From: Salana multivorans
Lineage (GTDB): Bacteria > Actinomycetota > Actinomycetes > Actinomycetales > Beutenbergiaceae
Assembly: GCF_003751805.1 (NCBI RefSeq)
Contig: NZ_RKHQ01000001.1
Location: forward strand, 496,001 to 560,000
Length of the DNA: 64,000 nt
Reading direction: 5' to 3'
The notes beneath the pieces were generated by a model that had not been told where the DNA came from, did no database searches, and saw nothing but the letters and a program-made list of their open reading frames with translations. The stretch's first letter is position 1. Every line of letters starts with the position of its first letter. Below, piece after piece: positions 54,661-63,692 of the stretch. Both the position numbers and the translations under genes were made by a program.

Positions 54661-54954
54661 ATGACGCAGTACCGAGTCGACGCCGAGGCCGTGGCGGGCG
54701 CCGCGGCCGCCACGAGGGCCTCCGGCCAGGTCATCGCCTCCGAGGTGCAGGCGATGATGAACCACCTCACCACGCTCGAGTCGTCCTGGCAGGGCTCGGC
54801 CGCCACGCAGCTCGGGCTGCTCGCCCAGCAGTGGCGGACCACGCAGACGCAGGTCGAGTCGAGCCTCACGGCGATCGGGGTCGCGCTGGACTCCGCCGCA
54901 CGCCGGTACACCGACACCGAGGACGCCGCGACACGGCTCTTCATCCCGGTCTAG
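54661..54954 (+). CDS. WXG100 family (ESAT-6-like) protein
   Basis: 97 residues, two-helix hairpin with W43-Q44-G45 at the turn (SSWQGSA) and 'RYTDTEDAATRLF' C-terminal Y-x-x-x-D/E-type tail. This is a substrate of type VII secretion in actinobacteria. No ESX ATPase or membrane genes are within the window. ATG preceded by GAGAGGG. Confidence 0.92.
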   Translation: MTQYRVDAEAVAGAAAATRASGQVIASEVQAMMNHLTTLESSWQGSAATQLGLLAQQWRTTQTQVESSLTAIGVALDSAARRYTDTEDAATRLFIPV

Positions 54955-54964
54955 CCGGCGGCCC

Positions 54965-55027
54965 CGCGACGCGGGCTGCACCCGGCGGGCTCGCGACGCG
55001 GGCTGCACCCGGCGGGCTCGCGACGCG
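54965..55027. repeat. two and a third copies of a 27-base tandem repeat
   Basis: Unit CGCGACGCGGGCTGCACCC plus CGGCGGGCT at 54965-54991 and 54992-55018, then a partial copy. Ten bases after the WXG100 stop. No gene is confidently present from 54,955 to 55,173. Confidence 0.9.
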
Positions 55028-55173
55028 TCGGTGTCATGCCGGAGCAGCGAGCGTCCCGCGCACGGCGTCCTCGCCGTCTCCGGGACGGCCACCTCGTCCG
55101 CACCTCGGTGGTCCGCCGGGCCCTCCCCTGGACGTCCGCCTCGAGCTCAGCGCGTTGGGGGTCTCGGGGGCGG

Positions 55174-55359
55174 TCACGCAGCGCCCGAGGACGATCGATC
55201 CCACGGCCAGCCGAGCCGCGACGGCGGCCCGGCGGACCCGACGCACGGCACGTCCGCCTGTCCTCCGTCGTCGGGCGAAGCCGGTGACCGGCAGGATCGC
55301 GGCGTTGACGCCGGAGCGAGCGTCGCCACCGCTGAGGATCTCGTCGCCATTGCCGTCAC
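55174..55359 (-). CDS. possible small protein coupled to the upstream gene (uncertain)
   Basis: 61 residues starting at a GTG that overlaps the TGA of the 55,356 gene (GTGA), typical of coupled genes. The sequence (Ser/Pro/Ala-rich) matches nothing recognised. A competing frame on the same strand (from about 55,034) has better third-position GC but no start codon near the junction, so a frameshift or decayed gene is possible. Confidence 0.25.
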   Translation of the reverse strand: MTAMATRSSAVATLAPASTPRSCRSPASPDDGGQADVPCVGSAGPPSRLGWPWDRSSSGAA

Positions 55360-55694
55360 GACGGCCCCGGCCGCAGCGACCAGTCGCCCACCGGGAGCAG
55401 CGCGAGGAGCGCCGCCTCCTGCTCCGCGTCCACCTCCGCGTAGGCGTCCGCCGAGACCTCCACGGTCTCCGCATGCGCCAGCGCGTCGCTCCGGCGACCG
55501 GTCAGCGCATCGATCCACGCCGAGACGAACGCCCGGGCGGCCGAGCCCACCCGATGCCCGAGGCCGCCCACTCCGTCCTCGACGTCGAGCAGCACCGCGC
55601 GGGCCGACCTCAGCCCCTCGGCCTGGGCGGTCCAGTCGGACACCGCACGGCGTAACGCGTCGATCCACACCCGCGAAACCTCACCAGACCCCAT
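55356..55694 (-). CDS. small helical protein near WXG100 gene
   Basis: 112 residues, helical, with 'WIDALRRAVSDWTAQAEGL' at the N-terminus and 'ARAFVSAWIDALTGR' in the middle. Resembles the small helical cargo/chaperone proteins encoded beside WXG100 genes, but no YxxxD motif is evident. Opposite strand to the WXG100 gene. ATG at 55694 preferred over GTG 55700 because AGGGG sits 5-6 bases upstream. Confidence 0.6.
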   Translation of the reverse strand: MGSGEVSRVWIDALRRAVSDWTAQAEGLRSARAVLLDVEDGVGGLGHRVGSAARAFVSAWIDALTGRRSDALAHAETVEVSADAYAEVDAEQEAALLALLPVGDWSLRPGPS

Positions 55695-55832
55695 GAGCAC
55701 CCCTGAACCATCCGAAACCGACTCCCCGCGATGCTACTCACAGGTAGCAGTCGAGGGTCAAGTCCGGGCGCTCGGTCCGCCGGCGGCGCCCACGATGGCG
55801 GCCGTCCCGCGGTGCGCCGGTAGCCTCGGACG

Positions 55833-57287
55833 GTGACCGACCTCCACCGCCCTCACCTGCACGCACGTCCCCGAACGGGCTGGATCAACGACCCGAACGG
55901 CATCGGCTTCTGGGACGGTCGGTGGCACGTCATGTGCCAGCACAACCCGAGCTCCCCGGTGTGGGGCGACATCACCTGGGCACACCTGTCCTCGACCGAC
56001 CTCGTGCACTGGCGGGAGGAGCCGATCGCGCTGCACAAGCGCCCCGGGACGATCGACGGGAACGGCGCGTGGTCGGGGGTCGCGCTCAGCGTCGGAGCCT
56101 CGGGTGGACCGGCCCCGGCCGGTCGGCCGCCGCTCGTCTACACCGCCGTGCCCGAGGCGGGGACGGGGTCGGCCCGGGTCGCCGTCGCCGAGCCCGTGGC
56201 CGACGACGCGAGCGCCTGGCGCCAGCCGGACGCCGGCGTCACACCGCCCGCGCTCGAGGACGTCCGCGACGTTCGCGACCCCTACCTGTTCGAGTGGCAG
56301 GGGCGACGGCTCGCGATCCAGGGCGCCGGGACGGACGACGGCACGCCGCTCGTGCTGCTCTACGACGCGAGCGACCTCGACGAGTGGCGCTACCTCGGCC
56401 GGCTGCTCACCGGCGACGACCCTCTCGCGGCCGAGCTGGCGGCATCGCTCCTGTGGGAGTGCCCGCAGCTCGTCCGGTTCGGCGAGACGTGGGTGCTCGT
56501 CCTCGCCCTCTGGGACGACCGCCCGCCCGGCTGCGAGCACTTCGGCCCGCAGCGCGTCGCGTGGCTCGCGGGGACGCTCACGGCCGAGGGCGCCGACAGC
56601 CCCGACGGCCTCCGCTTCGTGCCCAGCACCGGCGGCCCCTACGACACGGGGACGTGCGCCTACGCCCCGCAGCTCGTCACGACCGAGTCCGGCGAGGTGC
56701 TCGCCTGGACCTGGGTCTGGGAGGGGACGCGCAGCGACGGCGTCCCAGACGGACGTGACTGGGCCGGCCTGCTCGCGCTCCCCCGCGTCCTCGAGCTCGG
56801 CCCGACGGGCCTCACGAGCCGCCTCGCGCCGCCGGTCCTCGACGTGTTCGGCCGCCGGGAGCCCGTCGCGACCGGGGACGCCTGGACGGCGCCGTCCGAT
56901 CGGGCCTGGCTGCTGGACGCCGGCGCCACCGGGACGAGCGCCGCCGACGCCGACGCCTCCCGCGTCACGATCGACGTCGTCGACGACACCGGCGCGGCGG
57001 TCGAGCCCGCGCTGACGCCGCTCGCCGCGACGGCTCCGTCGACTCCCGCGGCCCCCGCGCGTCCCGTCCTCGACCTCGCGGGCGCCCGGGTCGGGGTGCT
57101 CGGTGACGCCTCGGTCCTCGAGGCGTTCGTCGACGGGCAGGCCCACACGGTCCGCGTGTACCTCCGACCGGGTGAGCTGCTGCGGGTCCGGGTCACCGGC
57201 GCGGGCGACGCGACCGTCGCCGTCACCGACGAGACCGGCTACGAGACCGGCTACGAGTCCGGCTACGAGAACGGGCGCGGAGCGTGA
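55833..57287 (+). CDS. glycoside hydrolase family 32 (levanase/sucrase)
   Basis: 484 residues. Family 32 catalytic triad is visible: nucleophile D20 in WINDPNG, transition-state stabiliser D149 in RDPYLF, and acid/base E209 in WECPQL. Hydrolyses sucrose or fructans. No signal peptide, so cytoplasmic. The C-terminal beta-sandwich ends with a curious repeat GYETGYESGYENG. GTG start. Its stop overlaps the NUDIX GTG (GTGA). Confidence 0.93.
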   Translation: MTDLHRPHLHARPRTGWINDPNGIGFWDGRWHVMCQHNPSSPVWGDITWAHLSSTDLVHWREEPIALHKRPGTIDGNGAWSGVALSVGASGGPAPAGRPPLVYTAVPEAGTGSARVAVAEPVADDASAWRQPDAGVTPPALEDVRDVRDPYLFEWQGRRLAIQGAGTDDGTPLVLLYDASDLDEWRYLGRLLTGDDPLAAELAASLLWECPQLVRFGETWVLVLALWDDRPPGCEHFGPQRVAWLAGTLTAEGADSPDGLRFVPSTGGPYDTGTCAYAPQLVTTESGEVLAWTWVWEGTRSDGVPDGRDWAGLLALPRVLELGPTGLTSRLAPPVLDVFGRREPVATGDAWTAPSDRAWLLDAGATGTSAADADASRVTIDVVDDTGAAVEPALTPLAATAPSTPAAPARPVLDLAGARVGVLGDASVLEAFVDGQAHTVRVYLRPGELLRVRVTGAGDATVAVTDETGYETGYESGYENGRGA

Positions 57288-57877
57288 CGACGCCCGCGGC
57301 CCCGGTGCCGTCGCCCGGGCTGCACGCGGCGTCCGTCGAGGAGCTGGCCTCCTGGGAGCCGCCGACGCACGACCAGGCGAGCCTTCGCCAGGCCTACCTC
57401 GCCTTCCTGCTCGCCGGACCCGATGGCCTGTGGCGCGCCAACGCGCCGGGACACCTCACGGCGTCGGGCCTCGTCCTCGACGCGACCCGCCGGTTCGTCC
57501 TGCTCGTCCTGCACCCGCGGGCTGGACGGTGGCTGCCGCCCGGCGGCCACCTCGAGCCGGGCGACGACTCGCTCGCCGCGGCGGCGCTGCGCGAGGTCAC
57601 GGAGGAGACCGGGCTGGTCGGGGCCCGCGTCGACGCCACCCCGCTCCTTCTCGACGCGCACCCGTTCACGTGCGCGCTCGGGATCCCGACGCGCCACCTG
57701 GACGTCGGCTACGTCGTCCGCGCGGCGGGGACGCCGGACGGCCTCCCGCCCACGCCGGTGTGCAGCGACGAGTCGCTCGACGTGCGCTGGTGGCCCGTCG
57801 ACGCCCTGCCCGAGCCGACGACGCCGCGGCTGGCCGTCGAGGTCGCGGCGGCGCTCGCCGTCCCGGCCGGCCGCTAG
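57284..57877 (+). CDS. NUDIX hydrolase
   Basis: 197 residues. Nudix box GGHLEPGDDSLAAAALREVTEETGLVG is complete, including REVTEE. Hydrolyses a nucleoside diphosphate-linked compound; substrate unknown. Coupled to GH32 by a GTGA overlap and followed 11 bases later by the DUF4031/HD gene. Confidence 0.92.
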   Translation: MTTPAAPVPSPGLHAASVEELASWEPPTHDQASLRQAYLAFLLAGPDGLWRANAPGHLTASGLVLDATRRFVLLVLHPRAGRWLPPGGHLEPGDDSLAAAALREVTEETGLVGARVDATPLLLDAHPFTCALGIPTRHLDVGYVVRAAGTPDGLPPTPVCSDESLDVRWWPVDALPEPTTPRLAVEVAAALAVPAGR

Positions 57878-57888
57878 CCGGTCGCGCC

Positions 57889-58806
57889 GTGGCCGTCCTC
57901 GTCGATCCCGCCCGGTGGCCGGCCCACGGGACGCTGTGGTCGCACCTGGTCTCGGACTCCTCGCTGGGCGAGCTGCACGCCTTCGCCCATCGTGCGGGCG
58001 TGCCGGCCCGCGGCTTCGACCAGGACCACTACGACGTCCCCGCGACCCGGGTCGACGACCTCGCGGCGCTGGGCGCCGAGCGCGTCGGCGGGCACGAGCT
58101 CATCACGCGGCTGCGGGCCTCGGGTCTGCGCCGCCCGCCGCGGCTGCGCGCGGCTGAGCGCGCTCGCCTCCTCCTGCGGTGGCGGGAGGCGGCCGGGCCG
58201 AGGCAGGAGACGCTCGCCGCCGCGGGCGTCGACCTCCTCGCGCGGTGGTCCCAGCGCGGCCGGCTGCACCACGACGCCCGGCACCTGTCGGAGGTGCTGG
58301 ACGCCATCGACCTGCTCGCCGACGCGGAGACCGCGCCGGCCGCCGACCTGCGGGTCGCGCGGCTCGGCGCGTGGTTCCACGACGCCGTCCACGCCTCGGG
58401 GCTCGGTCGCGACGAGCCGCACCCCGACCCCGCCGGCTCCGACGAGGCGGCGTCGGCCGACCTCGCGCTCCGCCTCCTCGCGGACGACCCGGATGCCGGA
58501 CGGGTGGCCGGCGTCGTCCTGATGACCGCGACCCACGACCCAGCCGCCGACGACGACGCGGCCCTGCTCCTGTCCGACGCCGACCTGGCGGTGCTCGGCG
58601 CGAGCCCCCAGCGGTACGCGGACTACGCGGCGGCGATCCGCCAGGAGTACGCCCACGTGCCCGACGCGGTGTTCCGCCCCGGACGCGCGGCGATCCTCGA
58701 GGCGCTCCTGGACGGTGAGCTCTACGGCACCGCCACCGCCCGCCACCGCTGGGACGCCGCGGCCAGGGCCAACCTGGAGGCCGAGGTCGCCGCCCTGCGC
58801 GCCTGA
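57889..58806 (+). CDS. DUF4031 + HD phosphohydrolase fusion
   Basis: 305 residues. An N-terminal DUF4031 module (AVLVDPARWPAHGTLWSHLVSDSSLGELHAFA, 2-85) is fused to a predicted HD metal-dependent phosphohydrolase: 'GRLHHDARHLSEVLDAIDLL', 'LGAWFHDAVHASG', 'SDADLAVLGASPQRYADYAAAIRQEYAHVPD'. The metal-binding H and HD pair are intact, unlike the paralogue at 53,524. GTG start after TAG of NUDIX gene. The GH32-NUDIX-HD order suggests a metabolite repair operon. Confidence 0.85.
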   Translation: MAVLVDPARWPAHGTLWSHLVSDSSLGELHAFAHRAGVPARGFDQDHYDVPATRVDDLAALGAERVGGHELITRLRASGLRRPPRLRAAERARLLLRWREAAGPRQETLAAAGVDLLARWSQRGRLHHDARHLSEVLDAIDLLADAETAPAADLRVARLGAWFHDAVHASGLGRDEPHPDPAGSDEAASADLALRLLADDPDAGRVAGVVLMTATHDPAADDDAALLLSDADLAVLGASPQRYADYAAAIRQEYAHVPDAVFRPGRAAILEALLDGELYGTATARHRWDAAARANLEAEVAALRA

Positions 58807-58891
58807 CGCGGCCGGACCCGGCGGGTGGACGCCGGCCGGCGTCCCGGACACGTTCCCGGTGTAGCGTCCCGATCACCCGTGGAGGAACACG

Positions 58892-59554
58892 ATGCGCGCC
58901 ACCCTTGACGACCTGCTCGTCAGCGCCGACCCCGCCCGACCCGCCCTCGACGACCCCGCGGTCCACGCGGCCCTCGCCGACCTCGTCGCCGACACCGCGG
59001 CCGTCGAGCCGCTCCCCCTCGGCACCCGGCGCCGGATGCCCGTCCGCCGGTGGGCGGTCCCCGTCGCGGCCGGGGTGCTCACCCTCGGCGCCACCGCCGC
59101 GGCGGCCGAGGGCGTGTTCGACCTGTTCTCCGCCGACTCCCCCATCCACCTCTCCACGACGCACGAGCTGGCCGGCGGCACCGGCGGGTGCGGCCTCTTC
59201 GTCAACGTGCTGCCGGCGGACGGCGAGGCCCGCACCGACGCGTCCGGCGTCACGATCCAGTCGGGTTCGCCGGAGACGTTCGACCAGGCCGAGTACGACG
59301 CCGTCGCGGACTTCATGGCCACCCACGACTGGGACGCGGAGCTCGCGGGCGTCGAGTGGGAGAACACGACCTACGACGAGGTGCCGGGCGGTGGCGTGGA
59401 GGAGTCGGGCACGGTCGACCTCGACGGCGTCCAGGCGAAGATCACCGCCGCGCTCGAGCGCGAGGGGCTGAACGCCGGGGGCTCGGCCGACCTCGTGACG
59501 GCCGTCTCCTGCGGGGTCTCGTCCGACGGCTCCCAGCCGTGGAGCGGTTCGTGA
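58892..59554 (+). CDS. candidate membrane anti-sigma-like protein
   Basis: 220 residues. Cytoplasmic N-terminus of about 50, one transmembrane helix (WAVPVAAGVLTLGATAAAA) and an extracytoplasmic domain. It is followed by an ECF sigma gene at a GTGA overlap, so it may be its anti-sigma factor, but it has no zinc (HxxxCxxC) motif and the gene order (sigma second) is opposite to the usual. Could instead be an unrelated envelope protein. Confidence 0.5.
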   Translation: MRATLDDLLVSADPARPALDDPAVHAALADLVADTAAVEPLPLGTRRRMPVRRWAVPVAAGVLTLGATAAAAEGVFDLFSADSPIHLSTTHELAGGTGGCGLFVNVLPADGEARTDASGVTIQSGSPETFDQAEYDAVADFMATHDWDAELAGVEWENTTYDEVPGGGVEESGTVDLDGVQAKITAALEREGLNAGGSADLVTAVSCGVSSDGSQPWSGS

Positions 59555-60132
59555 CCGCGGACGTCGTCGTGCTCGAGTCGCACCGGGAGCTCAGGCCGAC
59601 ACGGGTCGGGGGCGACGAGACCGTCGTCGCCGACCGCGTCGAGGCCGCGCTTCGCGCCAGCTCCTCCGACCTGCTCGGCTACCTGCTGCGGCGGACGGAC
59701 CGGGACGACGCGCCCGACGTGCTCTCGGAGGTGTTCGTCACGGTCTGGCGCCGACGCGACGTCGTGCCGGAGGACCCGACGCGTGCGCGGATGTGGCTGT
59801 TCGGCGTCGCGCGCCGCACGCTGGCGAACCACCGGCGCTCGCGCTCGCGCGCCTCGGCGCTGACGGAGCGACTCCAGACGGCTCTCACCGACGCGCTGCC
59901 GGCGCTGCGGGAGGCGGGCTTCCCCGGGAGCGAGTCGGGCGAGCGGGCACGCGAGGTCCGCGCGGCCGTCCAGGCGCTGCCGCCGCGCCAGCGTGAGCTC
60001 GTGGCGCTCGTGCACTGGGACGGGTTCTCGCTCACGGAGGCCGCCGAGATCGCCGGCATCAGGGCCTCGACCGCCCGCTCGCACTACGCCCGGGCCCGCG
60101 AGCGCCTGGCCGAGCTGCTCGCCGCGAGCTGA
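59551..60132 (+). CDS. ECF-type RNA polymerase sigma factor
   Basis: 193 residues. Region 2 'LLGYLLRRTDRDDAPDVLSEVFVTVWRR' and 'ARMWLFGVARRTLANHRR', region 4 'ALPPRQRELVALVHWDGFSLTEAAEIAGIRASTARSHYARARERLAELL'. GTG start overlaps the upstream stop. Directs transcription of an unknown regulon in response to envelope signals if the neighbour is its anti-sigma factor. Confidence 0.92.
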   Translation: MTADVVVLESHRELRPTRVGGDETVVADRVEAALRASSSDLLGYLLRRTDRDDAPDVLSEVFVTVWRRRDVVPEDPTRARMWLFGVARRTLANHRRSRSRASALTERLQTALTDALPALREAGFPGSESGERAREVRAAVQALPPRQRELVALVHWDGFSLTEAAEIAGIRASTARSHYARARERLAELLAAS

Positions 60133-60157
60133 TCTCCGCTGCGACCCATCCCACCGA

Positions 60158-60211
60158 CGACGACGGGGTGACCTCCAGGCTCGTGGGAGCCCGGGAGTCA
60201 CCCCGTCGTCG
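60158..60211. terminator. 15-bp perfect hairpin terminator
   Basis: Arms 60158-60172 and 60197-60211, 24-base loop, between the sigma gene and the convergent DUF4190 gene. Confidence 0.7.
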
Positions 60212-60228
60212 GAGGCGAGGACGCCGGC

Positions 60229-60696
60229 TCAGGTGAGCATCTGCGTCGAGAGCGCGCCGAGGATGAAACCGATGATCGTCCCGGCGACCGCGACGCCGAG
60301 CGCGATCCGCGACGTCTTCTCGTTCCGCTTGACGGCGAGCGAGGCGAACACGATGGCGAGGACGCCGAAGACGATCGGGACGAACAGCGTGGCGATCGCA
60401 CCGAAGACGTAGCCGAGGACGGTCCGCCAGGTCATCGGCTGGACGCCCTGCGGGCCCTGCGCGTACGGGCTCGCGGCGTAGGGGTCCGTGTAGCCGGGCG
60501 CGGCCGGGGCACCGGGGACGTCGGTCGTCTGGCCGTACTGGGGCGGCGCGACGGGTGAGCCGTAGGGCGGCTGGACGGGCTGCGCGGAGGGCGCGGGCTG
60601 GCCGTACTCGGCCGGCGTGCCGTCGTAGGGCGAGGGCACCGGCGGGGTCTGGGGCGTCTGGGGGTCGTTGCCGCCCGGCTGCTGCGGGTAGGTCAT
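60229..60696 (-). CDS. DUF4190 membrane protein
   Basis: 155 residues. Pro/Gln/Tyr-rich cytoplasmic N-terminus (1-85) followed by two transmembrane helices (about 92-117 and 129-150) with 'VPIVFGVLAIVFASLAVKRNEKTSRIALGVAVAGTIIGFILG', the DUF4190 signature. Common in actinobacteria, role unknown. The short gap to 60,833 holds no gene. Confidence 0.88.
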   Translation of the reverse strand: MTYPQQPGGNDPQTPQTPPVPSPYDGTPAEYGQPAPSAQPVQPPYGSPVAPPQYGQTTDVPGAPAAPGYTDPYAASPYAQGPQGVQPMTWRTVLGYVFGAIATLFVPIVFGVLAIVFASLAVKRNEKTSRIALGVAVAGTIIGFILGALSTQMLT

Positions 60697-60833
60697 CGTG
60701 GCATTCCTTATGTTGCGGCTGACGTGAACCGTACAGGGTAGCGTCTCACGCCGCCGCGGGCGGACGGTGCCACATCATGGTCGGTCCGACGCCCCGGCGG
60801 CGCACCCCGGCGGCGCACCCCGCGCGTCGGCGA

Positions 60834-63575
60834 TCAGGCGCGGGGCTCCACGAGCACCGCGCAGCCGAGCGGCGGCACGCGCAGCACCCCGGTGGCGAGG
60901 TACCACTCCGGCAGCTCCTCCCCCGCGCTCGCGGCCCACTCCGCCAGCGCCGGCGCCGCGCGCAGCACCCGGCCCCGCATCCGCGGGACCGACACCCGCG
61001 TCTCGCGATCGGACCCGTTGAGCACGACGAGCGCGGCGCCGTGCCGCGGGTCGACGGCAGCCGCCGCGGCGGCCTGGTGCTCCGCAAGCCCGACCGTGTC
61101 GACGAGCACCGCGACGACGTCGGTCCGCTCGCCCTCGGGGAAGTCGACGGCGGCCTCGATCAGCTCGGCCGAACCGAGCCGGAGCAGCGGCACGTCCCGC
61201 CGGGTCCTGGCGACCGCGAACGCCGCCTCGCGCGCCGCCCGGATCATCGAGGCGCTCGGCCGCAGGCGCGGCTCGGCGAGCAGCGGACGCAGCAGGTCCC
61301 ACTCCGCGACGTTGCGCCACGCCGGCGGCAGCCCGCTGCCGAACGCCGAGGTCTCGCCCGTCCAGTCGACGCGGTTGAACCAGTCGCCGGAGTCGTAGGA
61401 GTCGTGGTCGAGCGACTTGCTCCGCAGCAGCTCGCTGCCGGCGTGCCAGAATCCCGGCGTCTGGCTCCACGCGACCGCGGCGAGACCGAGCGTGTTGACG
61501 CGGACCCGCTCGCGCGGGCCCGTCAGGACCGGCAGCTTGAGCACGGCCAGGTCGTAGAACGTCTCGTTGTCGTGCGCGTCGACGTAGGTCACGACCTCGT
61601 CCGGGGAGTCCGCGTAGCCGGCCGCGCCGTCGCCGTAGGGGATCTCGTCGCCGCGCACGACGCCGCCCCCGGCCACGGGGATGCGCACCGAGCGCAGGTT
61701 GCCCGCGAGCCCCAGCCGCAGCAGCGCCGCCGCCCGCCGCCGCAGCTCCGCGACCGCCGGGCCAGCCGGGCGGTCGCGACCGCCCGGATCGCCGCCCGCG
61801 CCCTCACCGTCATGGACCGCGAACCCGAGTCCCGTCGCGAACCCCGGCTCCCGCAGCGTCGAGCGCTCCGACGGGGTGCCGCCGTCGACGGCGTCGCGCA
61901 GCCGGTCGGAGAACGTCGCGATCCCCGTGCCGCCCAGGTTGCCCTGGCGCGCCTGGACGAACCGCGCGTCGTCCGCGACCTCGCCGAAGCTCCAGCCCTC
62001 GCCGTAGAGCAGGATGCCCGGGCCGTCGACCCCGTCCTCCTCGAGGCTCAGCCCGTCGAGCGCGTGCCGGACCGCCAGCAGGTTCTCCCGCGAGTGGTGG
62101 CCCATGAGGTCGAACCGGAACCCGTCGACGCGGTAGGCGCGCGCCCAGTGGACCACCGCGTCGACCATCCAGCGCTGCGCCATCGCCCGCTCGGTCGCGA
62201 CGTTGGGGCAGCAGGTCGAGGTCTCGACCTCCCCGGTCGGCGACAGCCGGGCGTAGTAGCCCGGCACGACCCGGCACAGCACGGACGTCGGGTCCTGCCC
62301 GCAGGAGTGCGTGTGGTTGTAGACCTGGTCGAGCACGACGGCCAGCCCCGTCGCGTGCAGCGCGCCGACCATCTCCCGGACCTCCGCCACGCGCGCCGCG
62401 CCGTGCGGGTCCACCGCGTAGCTGCCCTCGGGCGCGAAGACGTGGAACGGGTCGTAGCCCCAGTTGAACGTGCGGGCGATCGCGTTGGCCTCGCCGACCA
62501 GGAGCTGCTGCTCCTCACCCGCGCGGTCCAGACCCGCGAGCACGGCGGGATCGGCGACGGCCTGCGCCGCCGGCCACCGGCTGCGGTCCTCCTCGATGGT
62601 CGCGATGTCGAAGACGGGCAGCAGGTGGACGGTGGTGACGCCGGCCTCCGCGAGCGCGCGCAGGTGCCGCGTGCCCGGGATGTCGCGCGTGAACGCGCGG
62701 TACGTCCCCCGCTCGGCCGGGTCGAGGCCGTCGGCGTCGCGGGACAGGTCCCGCACGTGCAGCTCGGTGACGAGGTGGTCGACCGACCGCGCCGGCCGCG
62801 GTGCCGGGGTCCGTCGCCAGGTCTCGGGCGCCAGGTCCGGGTCGGCGAGGTCGACGACGACGCCGGCCGTCGATCCGGTCGTGAGCGCGAACGAGTACGG
62901 GTCGGTCACGTGGTTGACCTCGACGCGACCGGTCGACGGCGCGTACACCTCGACGAGCCACCGGTACGCGGCGCCGACGACGAGCCCGGCAGCGCCGGCG
63001 TCGCCGCCCCCGCTGCCGCCGACGGCCCAGACTCCGGTCGCCTCGTCCCGCGCGGCGGGCAGCACCGCCCCCGGGCGCACCGTCCCGTGCTCCGGCTCGA
63101 CCACCTCGAGCAGCTCCAGCCCGACGTCGAACGCCGTCGGCGCCCACAGCCGCGCGGTCACCGCGCCGTCCGCCGCCACCGTGGCGCCCAGCGGCGCCGA
63201 GGTGACCGCCTCGGGGTAGAGCGCGTCGAGCAGCTCGCCGAGCTGGACACCGGTCACCCGGCGCGCACCGGCGTCGCCGGTCGCCGCCGCACCGGTCGCC
63301 CCGTCGTGATCGACGACGACGACACGTCCGCGCACCGCCTCCCGGGCCCGGTCGGCGCTCATCGGCGCGGACCAGGCGACCCAGCCGGCCTCGCGCAGGT
63401 AGCGCGGCACCTGAGCGTCGCGCGCGGTGTCCCGGGTCAGCTCGACCGGCCCGACGGCGGCGGGCAGCAGCGCGGCCCGTTCCGGCCAGGACGACGGCAG
63501 GGCCAGCAGGTCCGGCCGCAGCCAGTGCGCGAGGAGGTCGGCTGGGCGGTCGGACGCGTGCGGCCGGTCGGGCAA
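60834..63575 (-). CDS. pulA: pullulanase-type debranching enzyme (GH13)
   Basis: About 913 residues. Cleaves alpha-1,6 branches of glycogen or pullulan. GH13 motifs in order: 'VVLDQVYNHTHS', 'YRVDGFRFDLMGHH' (nucleophile Asp; about 62,100-62,135), 'LLYGEGWSFGE' (acid/base Glu) and 'VTYVDAHDNETFYDL' (Asp). Beta-sandwich domains flank the barrel. No signal peptide, so cytoplasmic. TTG at 63575 is preferred because AAGGAG lies five bases upstream; the longer frame to 63623 begins among non-coding-looking sequence. Confidence 0.9.
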   Translation of the reverse strand: MPDRPHASDRPADLLAHWLRPDLLALPSSWPERAALLPAAVGPVELTRDTARDAQVPRYLREAGWVAWSAPMSADRAREAVRGRVVVVDHDGATGAAATGDAGARRVTGVQLGELLDALYPEAVTSAPLGATVAADGAVTARLWAPTAFDVGLELLEVVEPEHGTVRPGAVLPAARDEATGVWAVGGSGGGDAGAAGLVVGAAYRWLVEVYAPSTGRVEVNHVTDPYSFALTTGSTAGVVVDLADPDLAPETWRRTPAPRPARSVDHLVTELHVRDLSRDADGLDPAERGTYRAFTRDIPGTRHLRALAEAGVTTVHLLPVFDIATIEEDRSRWPAAQAVADPAVLAGLDRAGEEQQLLVGEANAIARTFNWGYDPFHVFAPEGSYAVDPHGAARVAEVREMVGALHATGLAVVLDQVYNHTHSCGQDPTSVLCRVVPGYYARLSPTGEVETSTCCPNVATERAMAQRWMVDAVVHWARAYRVDGFRFDLMGHHSRENLLAVRHALDGLSLEEDGVDGPGILLYGEGWSFGEVADDARFVQARQGNLGGTGIATFSDRLRDAVDGGTPSERSTLREPGFATGLGFAVHDGEGAGGDPGGRDRPAGPAVAELRRRAAALLRLGLAGNLRSVRIPVAGGGVVRGDEIPYGDGAAGYADSPDEVVTYVDAHDNETFYDLAVLKLPVLTGPRERVRVNTLGLAAVAWSQTPGFWHAGSELLRSKSLDHDSYDSGDWFNRVDWTGETSAFGSGLPPAWRNVAEWDLLRPLLAEPRLRPSASMIRAAREAAFAVARTRRDVPLLRLGSAELIEAAVDFPEGERTDVVAVLVDTVGLAEHQAAAAAAVDPRHGAALVVLNGSDRETRVSVPRMRGRVLRAAPALAEWAASAGEELPEWYLATGVLRVPPLGCAVLVEPRA

Positions 63576-63616
63576 GGTCACTCCTTCGTCGAGGCCCGGG
63601 CTCGGGCCGTCGGCAG

Positions 63617-63657
63617 CACGCACCGCCGGGCGGGACGGACCCGCCCGGCGGTGCGTG
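63617..63657. terminator. 18-bp perfect hairpin terminator
   Basis: Arms 63617-63634 and 63640-63657 with a 5-base loop, between the end of the wall-anchored protein gene and the pullulanase start (both minus strand). Confidence 0.85.
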
Positions 63658-63692
63658 CCGTGCTGGTGCGCCGGGGTGTCCGGCGCCCCGGA

